Positions 32,491-36,584 of a stretch of 36,584 nt of DNA are shown piece by piece; position 1 is the first letter of the stretch, and every line of letters begins with the position of its first letter. A program made the position numbers and the translations under genes. The stretch is from Welwitschia mirabilis (Eukaryota; Gnetophyta; Gnetopsida; Welwitschiales). The stretch lies in the NCBI GenBank assembly GCA_051453625.1, contig JBOZIK010000001.1, positions 139,594,658 through 139,631,241 of the forward strand, given 5' to 3'. The notes under the pieces are model-generated. The model saw only the letters and a program-made list of their open reading frames with translations. It was not told the DNA's origin and made no database searches.

Positions 32491-33090
32491 AAAAAGGCAC
32501 AAGGAGCTACAGAAATATCATTAACTAAATAAGTACCTTGAATATTTTGTTCAGTTTATTTATTTAAATTAATGCTGTGTTTTTAGTTTAGTTTAATATG
32601 GGTTTATTTTTGTAAAATTTTATTTTCCATAATTTTTTAAGGCATCCTGTCATTCTCTATGTCTTTTTAATAACATAGGACATGATAGTTCTAAAATTCT
32701 AAAATTTGTTTTCGCTTTCACTTTTTTTTTTTGTTTGTAGTTTGACAATAAAGTTATTATTGTCTTGCCTGTCATCCTCATGACATACTAGACAATAGTC
32801 TTTTTGTCATTTTACCATTTTCCTTTTCCATAGGTTTAAATAAATTATCATTTTATAGTCTAGTTCTTTACTACTTGTAATTTTTCTTAGTTTTAGATTT
32901 CTGTTATTGTGATCATCATCCTCCCTATCGTCTTTATGACTAGAAAAATAACAGTCTATTATTTTTTATTTTGGTCTTCTATTTGTTACTTAAGCATGTA
33001 GGAATATGATAAATTCTAGTAGAGATAAAAAATATTAGAGAAAATGAGACCTGATTAAAGAAAATATTAGAAAAGGATTATTTTAGAATC
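32491..33090 (+). repeat. Leader of element 2 with three diverged ~120-150-bp units
   Basis: Three loosely similar segments each combine a T-rich stretch with a TGTCATCC...ATGACA-like imperfect palindrome, at about 32640-32690, 32768-32790 and 32911-32940. The clearest is GTCATCCTCATGAC. No open frame is seen. Such repeats between PBS and gag are known in large Tat-clade elements; their role here is unknown. Confidence 0.45.
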
Positions 33091-34440
33091 AGATTTTACA
33101 AAAGAAAATTGTAGTATAGCAGTAGATCATATTATTTCTTCTTTGAATATGTTAAATGTATCGAAATCTTCACAAAAACAAAAGCAAGTTACTTCACCTA
33201 ATACTCCAATCATAATAGGAAATTCTTCCTCAAATGTAAATGTTACTCTTAGAAATTTAATTACCAATAAAAAAACATGAAATTTGAAATCCTTTTGATT
33301 TACCTTCTTGAGATGATATAGAATTAAGAAATTTAAGTGCTTATTCAACTTTTTTGGGGAAACCAAAGGAAAATACCTTTCAAAATTTGACTAACATTGA
33401 ACAACTTATACTCATCTCAGGAAATGAAAAGAAACATATTAGTGACCATACCTATATGTTTATTTTTCTAGTCACACTTAGAGGAAGAACAAAAATTTGG
33501 TTTAAAGTTATTCCATATAAAAGTATTAAATCTTGGAGTCAAGTGCAAGAAGTATTTATCAAATGTTTTATTAATGAGATTTCCATAAGGAAAAGAAGAA
33601 AAGAAGTAATTAAATTTTAACAACCACCTCATGAGGATTATGCAATAGATTATGAATGTTTTATATAGCTAGCCATTCCAATCCTATTAATAAATTTCAT
33701 AAGAATTAGATAGTTGATTATTTCTATAGTGGATTGAATGCTCCAACTAAGCAACTTGTATATATTTCTTATGGAAGTAACTTGTTGAATTTAGAACTAG
33801 ATGATGCATGCAGTTTGTTAGAAAAGTTGGTAGAAATAAGTCAAATTTTACCTAAACCCACTAAAGAAAATCGCAATGTAGGTCAAATTCTAAAATATTA
33901 AAAGGAAGTAAAACATGATAAGGAAGAAGAAAGAGAGAACTCAATCAACTTGATAAAATGTTTTACTACTACTTTAGAGACATATACATAAATGATAGTT
34001 GATGCAAAAGTGGTAAAGAATAAAAACTCAGCTTCAAATTGTGAAATTTATAAAGATGACTTTTATCTAATAAAATAATTCCCTTTGTTACCAACTTGCA
34101 AGGAAAGGATGTTTGAGGAAGTTTGTACCTTAAACTAGAGAATACATCTAATTTTAAAAGCTAACCACAATTTTAACAAAGATTGGGTGAATAATCTCAA
34201 TGAAAACCTTTTGAAAATAAATTTAGAAATTCAAACTTTTAACAAAATTAGAATAATACACTTAAGGAATCCATAGAGAAATTAAAAAAAATGCAAGATA
34301 AGACCAACAACAATATTGAAAGAACTAGTAACAACATTGAGAAGACCAATACAAATATTGAAAACTTAGTAAATGTGCTTCAAACAATGATGCTTACCAA
34401 CTAAAAATCATAAGGGTTTCTTACATCTTAATCATTGTCC
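33091..34440 (+). pseudogene. Tat/Athila gag remnant
   Basis: The reading begins with ENCSIAVDHIISSLNMLNV (about 33105). The Gag core is the open stretch 33354-33620: TYMFIFLVTLRGRTKIWFKV, then SIKSWSQVQEVFIKCFINE. It continues after a stop with QPPHEDYAIDYECF. A second frame gives FYSGLNAPTKQLVYISYGSN and DDACSLLEKLVEIS (about 33720-33840), the conserved post-core motif of Tat/Athila Gag. A zinc-knuckle trace near 34037 (NCEIYKDDFYLI) has lost its second cysteine and histidine. The 3' part holds a coiled-coil repeat (34291-34404). About eight stops interrupt it. Confidence 0.82.
34291..34404 (+). other. Coiled-coil-like repeat in Gag
   Basis: The frame reads MQDKTNNNIERTSNNIEKTN then TNIENLVNVLQTMM, with N-I-E recurring every seven residues (I at positions 9, 16, 23). 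This heptad pattern with isoleucine suggests a short coiled coil. It corresponds to the region before the protease in Athila Gag, which usually carries a similar helical stretch. Confidence 0.6.
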
Positions 34441-34869
34441 AATCCAAATAAAGTTAGATGATATTTAAAAATAATAATAAGAAGTGGAAATAATACAACA
34501 CCTCCTTTCCATGAGCTTTCAACTTCTACAAATATTGAAATGAATGAGAAAGATGATGTATAAATTTTAGATTCATACAAACTTCCATAAACATCACCTA
34601 CTAAATCTTCCATTAAAAATACTTCATAAGAAAACAAAAAAAAAGAAACCATCTAATCATTGAATTGATTAATTAAATACAAATCCTACTTTTGATGAAT
34701 ACTTGAAAGATTTAATGCATGAAGTAAATATCAACTTATCCTTTTGGAACCTCTTATAAGAAAATCATAAATATTCTAATTTATAAAAGTATTTAGTAAG
34801 AAGAAAGCAAAAATGTATTATTCCTAGTAAAGTTTTTCTTGCTTAATCTCTTTCCAACTTACTCATGTA

Positions 34870-35335
34870 AAATTATCTTAAATTCAAAAACCCTAGAGCT
34901 GCAACTATGAGTGTTATTTTAGAAGGAAAGAAAAGAATTTAAAAAGCTTTAATTGACATAGGAGTAAGTTTAAACACCATGTTTCTCCACATTTGTAAGA
35001 TACTTAAGTTATAAAAGAGAGTTAGAAATTATTAAAGACCTAGTTATTAAAATTAAGAAAGATTTTTACCCCATAGATGTTGTCATAATTGAGATAGAAT
35101 ATGATGGAGGATATCCACTTCTTTAAGGAAGAGGCTTTTATGTAACTACCTATTGTATCATCAACACATGATTTAGAATGATGAGATATCATTTTTACAA
35201 CAAAAAAATTACCATTAGAGTTTTTGATATTGCTAAAAAATACATGGGAACTAAGCTTAACTTTGAAGATGAATTGAAACCAACCTTGTTTTTACAACAT
35301 TGACTAATTGAAGAGAGATTAATCATGCTACATGA
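34870..35335 (+). pseudogene. Tat/Athila aspartic protease remnant
   Basis: The sequence reads MSVILEGKKRI, stop, KALIDIGVSLNTMFLHICKI. The catalytic triplet D-I-G is at 34955-34963, with the Asp retained. It continues with DLVIKIKKDFYPIDVVIIEI (about 35037-35096) and ends with a decayed L-G-R-P-F region near 35120 and ITIRVF. The family pattern is clear. Stops near 35130 and frame changes make it non-functional. Confidence 0.75.
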
Positions 35336-35399
35336 ATTAAGTTTGTATGATGATCTCGTTAAAACACACTATCTTGAATTTGAGGATGAAGAACACACT

Positions 35400-35734
35400 A
35401 ACTGAGGAGAAATGCAACATTTGTATTTGAAAGAAAAGCTTTTTATAAAGTGTCATCCCATATTTGTCATTCTTATGACAAATAAGATGATAACCCAAAA
35501 TATCAGTCTTGAACTGAAGAAATTGCCCCAAGGTTTAAAATATATTTTTATATCTACAAATCAAATAAAACCCATAATAATCAATAATATTCTCACTCCT
35601 CAATAGGAGTTTAACTTTATCTCACTCTTAATTTTGAAAGAAAATGTCGTTGCTTAGACACATAAAGACTTAGCTGTCATTCCTCTATCTAACTTTATGC
35701 TATCTCATCTTCTCATATTACTACTTGATATGTT
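35400..35734 (+). pseudogene. Pre-RT linker and deletion junction
   Basis: The linker reads SLELKKLPQGLKYIF followed by IIINNILTPQ (about 35510-35605), then LILKENVVA, stop, THKDLAVIPLSNF. This is the Tat/Athila segment that normally runs straight into the RT. Instead, within about 100 bp the sequence reaches YVDIMNYVMTMKTPQHWN (35735 onward), which belongs after RNase H. About 1.5 kb of RT/RNase H is therefore absent. Confidence 0.72.
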
Positions 35735-36584
35735 GATATTATGAACTATGTTATGACTATGAAAACTCCTCAGCATTGGAACTATAACTAATGTAAAAAT
35801 TTTCTCCATAGGATTAGTGACTATGAGTGGAATGAACCCCATCTCTATAGACGTTGAAAAGATCAAATCGTGTGTAAGTATGTACCTATGTGGAAAACCT
35901 TAGAAATCCTAAAATTTTATCATGGAGGAGTACATGAAGGATACTATAGTGGCCAAAAGACCATCATGAATATTCTCATGTTAGTTTTTATTTGCCTACT
36001 CTTTTAAGGATTCATATGACTTTGCTAGAAGTTATAATACATGTCAACATTATGATATCCTAACTCACTCTCATGATATGCCCCTTAAACCTATACTTGA
36101 ATGTGAACCTTTTGATTGTTAGGGAATTAACTTTGTAGGCCCTATTACACCACCTTTTCATGACAACAATTAAATCCTTATTACTATTAATTATGTTACT
36201 AAGTGATTAAAAGTTGTTCCTACTACCAAAAATGATGCTTAAACTATTTACAACTTGTTCAAACTCTTATATTTCAATGTTTTGGTTTTTCATGAATTAT
36301 TATTAGTGATCAAGAAACTTATTTTATTAATTACCTTTCTTAAAAACTTATCTTATTCATTAGTGTTAAACATAGAGTTACTTGTGCCTATCATCCTCAA
36401 ACTAATGGACAAGCTGAGAATGCAAATATAGAAATCAAAAAGATTCTTCAAAAATTGGTCTATGTCAATAAAAAGACTTGGTTCTCTAAACTTAATGATG
36501 TTCTTTGGGCTTATCATACCACTTAGCATAACTCTCTCCATTTTTCACCCTATGAACTTGTGTACAGTAAAGTGTGTGTTTTAC
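35735..36584 (+). pseudogene. Tat/Athila integrase remnant, incomplete at window edge
   Basis: One frame runs from YVDIMNYVMTMKTPQHWN through NFLHRISDYEWNEPHLYRR to EILKFYHGGVHEGYYSGQKT (35735-35975) with few stops; it covers the linker and the start of the zinc-binding region. The zinc-binding part continues as YNTCQHYDILTHSHDMPLKP. Then EPFDC, stop, GINFVGPI puts Asn in place of the first catalytic Asp (36129-36131). The second Asp is kept (36308-36310) and so is the Glu (36416-36418), exactly 36 codons apart, the canonical D35E spacing. The final part (DVLWAYHTT, FSPYELVYSKVCV) ends at the edge. Confidence 0.85.

Larger units (their letters stand above)
31180..36584 (+). mobile_element. 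Tat/Athila-type Ty3/gypsy element 2, RT-deleted, truncated by the window
   Basis: Plus-strand order: LTR-like region, leader, gag, protease, pre-RT linker, then integrase. There is no RT or RNase H between 35620 and 35735. Its LTR does not resemble copies A-C, so it is another family. The integrase is in a better state than in element 1. The element continues past the right edge. Confidence 0.75.

Noticed and set aside
33127-33366. Minus-strand 79-codon open frame
   Set aside because: Shadow of the plus-strand gag N-terminus; the plus strand reads as Gag on both sides.
36353-36541. Minus-strand open frame near the right edge
   Set aside because: Complement of the element 2 integrase core that contains the catalytic Glu.

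Overview
The window looks like repeat-rich nuclear DNA from a land plant with a large genome. It is about 28-30% GC by eye and has three assembly gaps. I see no intact host gene, rRNA or tRNA. Almost everything recognisable is decayed LTR retrotransposon of lineages normal in plants: a chromodomain Ty3/gypsy element primed by initiator tRNA-Met, Tat/Athila-type Ty3/gypsy elements, and Ty1/copia elements. The very low GC and the pervasive C-to-T/G-to-A decay would fit a heavily methylated gymnosperm-type genome. Low-GC gnetophytes such as Welwitschia are one possibility, but this is inference and not shown by the sequence.

Layout. (1) 1-4480: minus-strand copia remnant with a SIRE-like gag (about 1890-3190), a PBS (3191-3201) and a long LTR to its right. 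A related motif block lies at 1-450 and a long hairpin at 1302-1440. (2) 4481-11461: plus-strand Tat/Athila element with protease, RT, RNase H and integrase in order, a gap, a non-coding 3' region and LTR copy A. (3) 11576-30270: one minus-strand copia element of about 5 kb, split twice. A 9,340-bp chromovirus (12932-22271, 5-bp target duplication TTAAT on both sides) lies in its RT. A non-autonomous Athila-type element (about 23560-27855, LTR copies B and C) lies in its integrase. Without the two inserts, the copia domains read LTR-PBS-gag-preintegrase-IN-RT-RNaseH-LTR in the right order. (4) 31180-36584: a second plus-strand Tat/Athila element of another family. It has LTR, leader, gag, protease and integrase, but the RT/RNase H segment is missing. 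It runs off the window.

The most unusual object is inside the chromovirus. Between its PBS and gag, on the opposite strand, lies what looks like a complete decayed intron-containing gene (about 16090 down to 13540). It has a TATA box, a pyrimidine-rich leader, an exon of about 160 codons ending at a consensus splice donor, a 99-bp phase-0 exon bounded by AG and GT, and a 338-codon terminal exon whose frame is kept across 1 kb despite about a dozen stop codons. Upstream of its promoter is an 840-bp array of degenerate ~20-bp repeats. I do not recognise the product. Antisense introns would survive retrotransposition because they are not spliced from the sense genomic RNA, so this may be a carried gene or a lineage-specific antisense ORF.

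None of the elements looks able to move. Catalytic aspartates are repeatedly replaced by asparagine, and tryptophan, glutamine and arginine codons have become stops. All translations and alignments were done by hand; boundaries given as approximate may be off by tens of bases.
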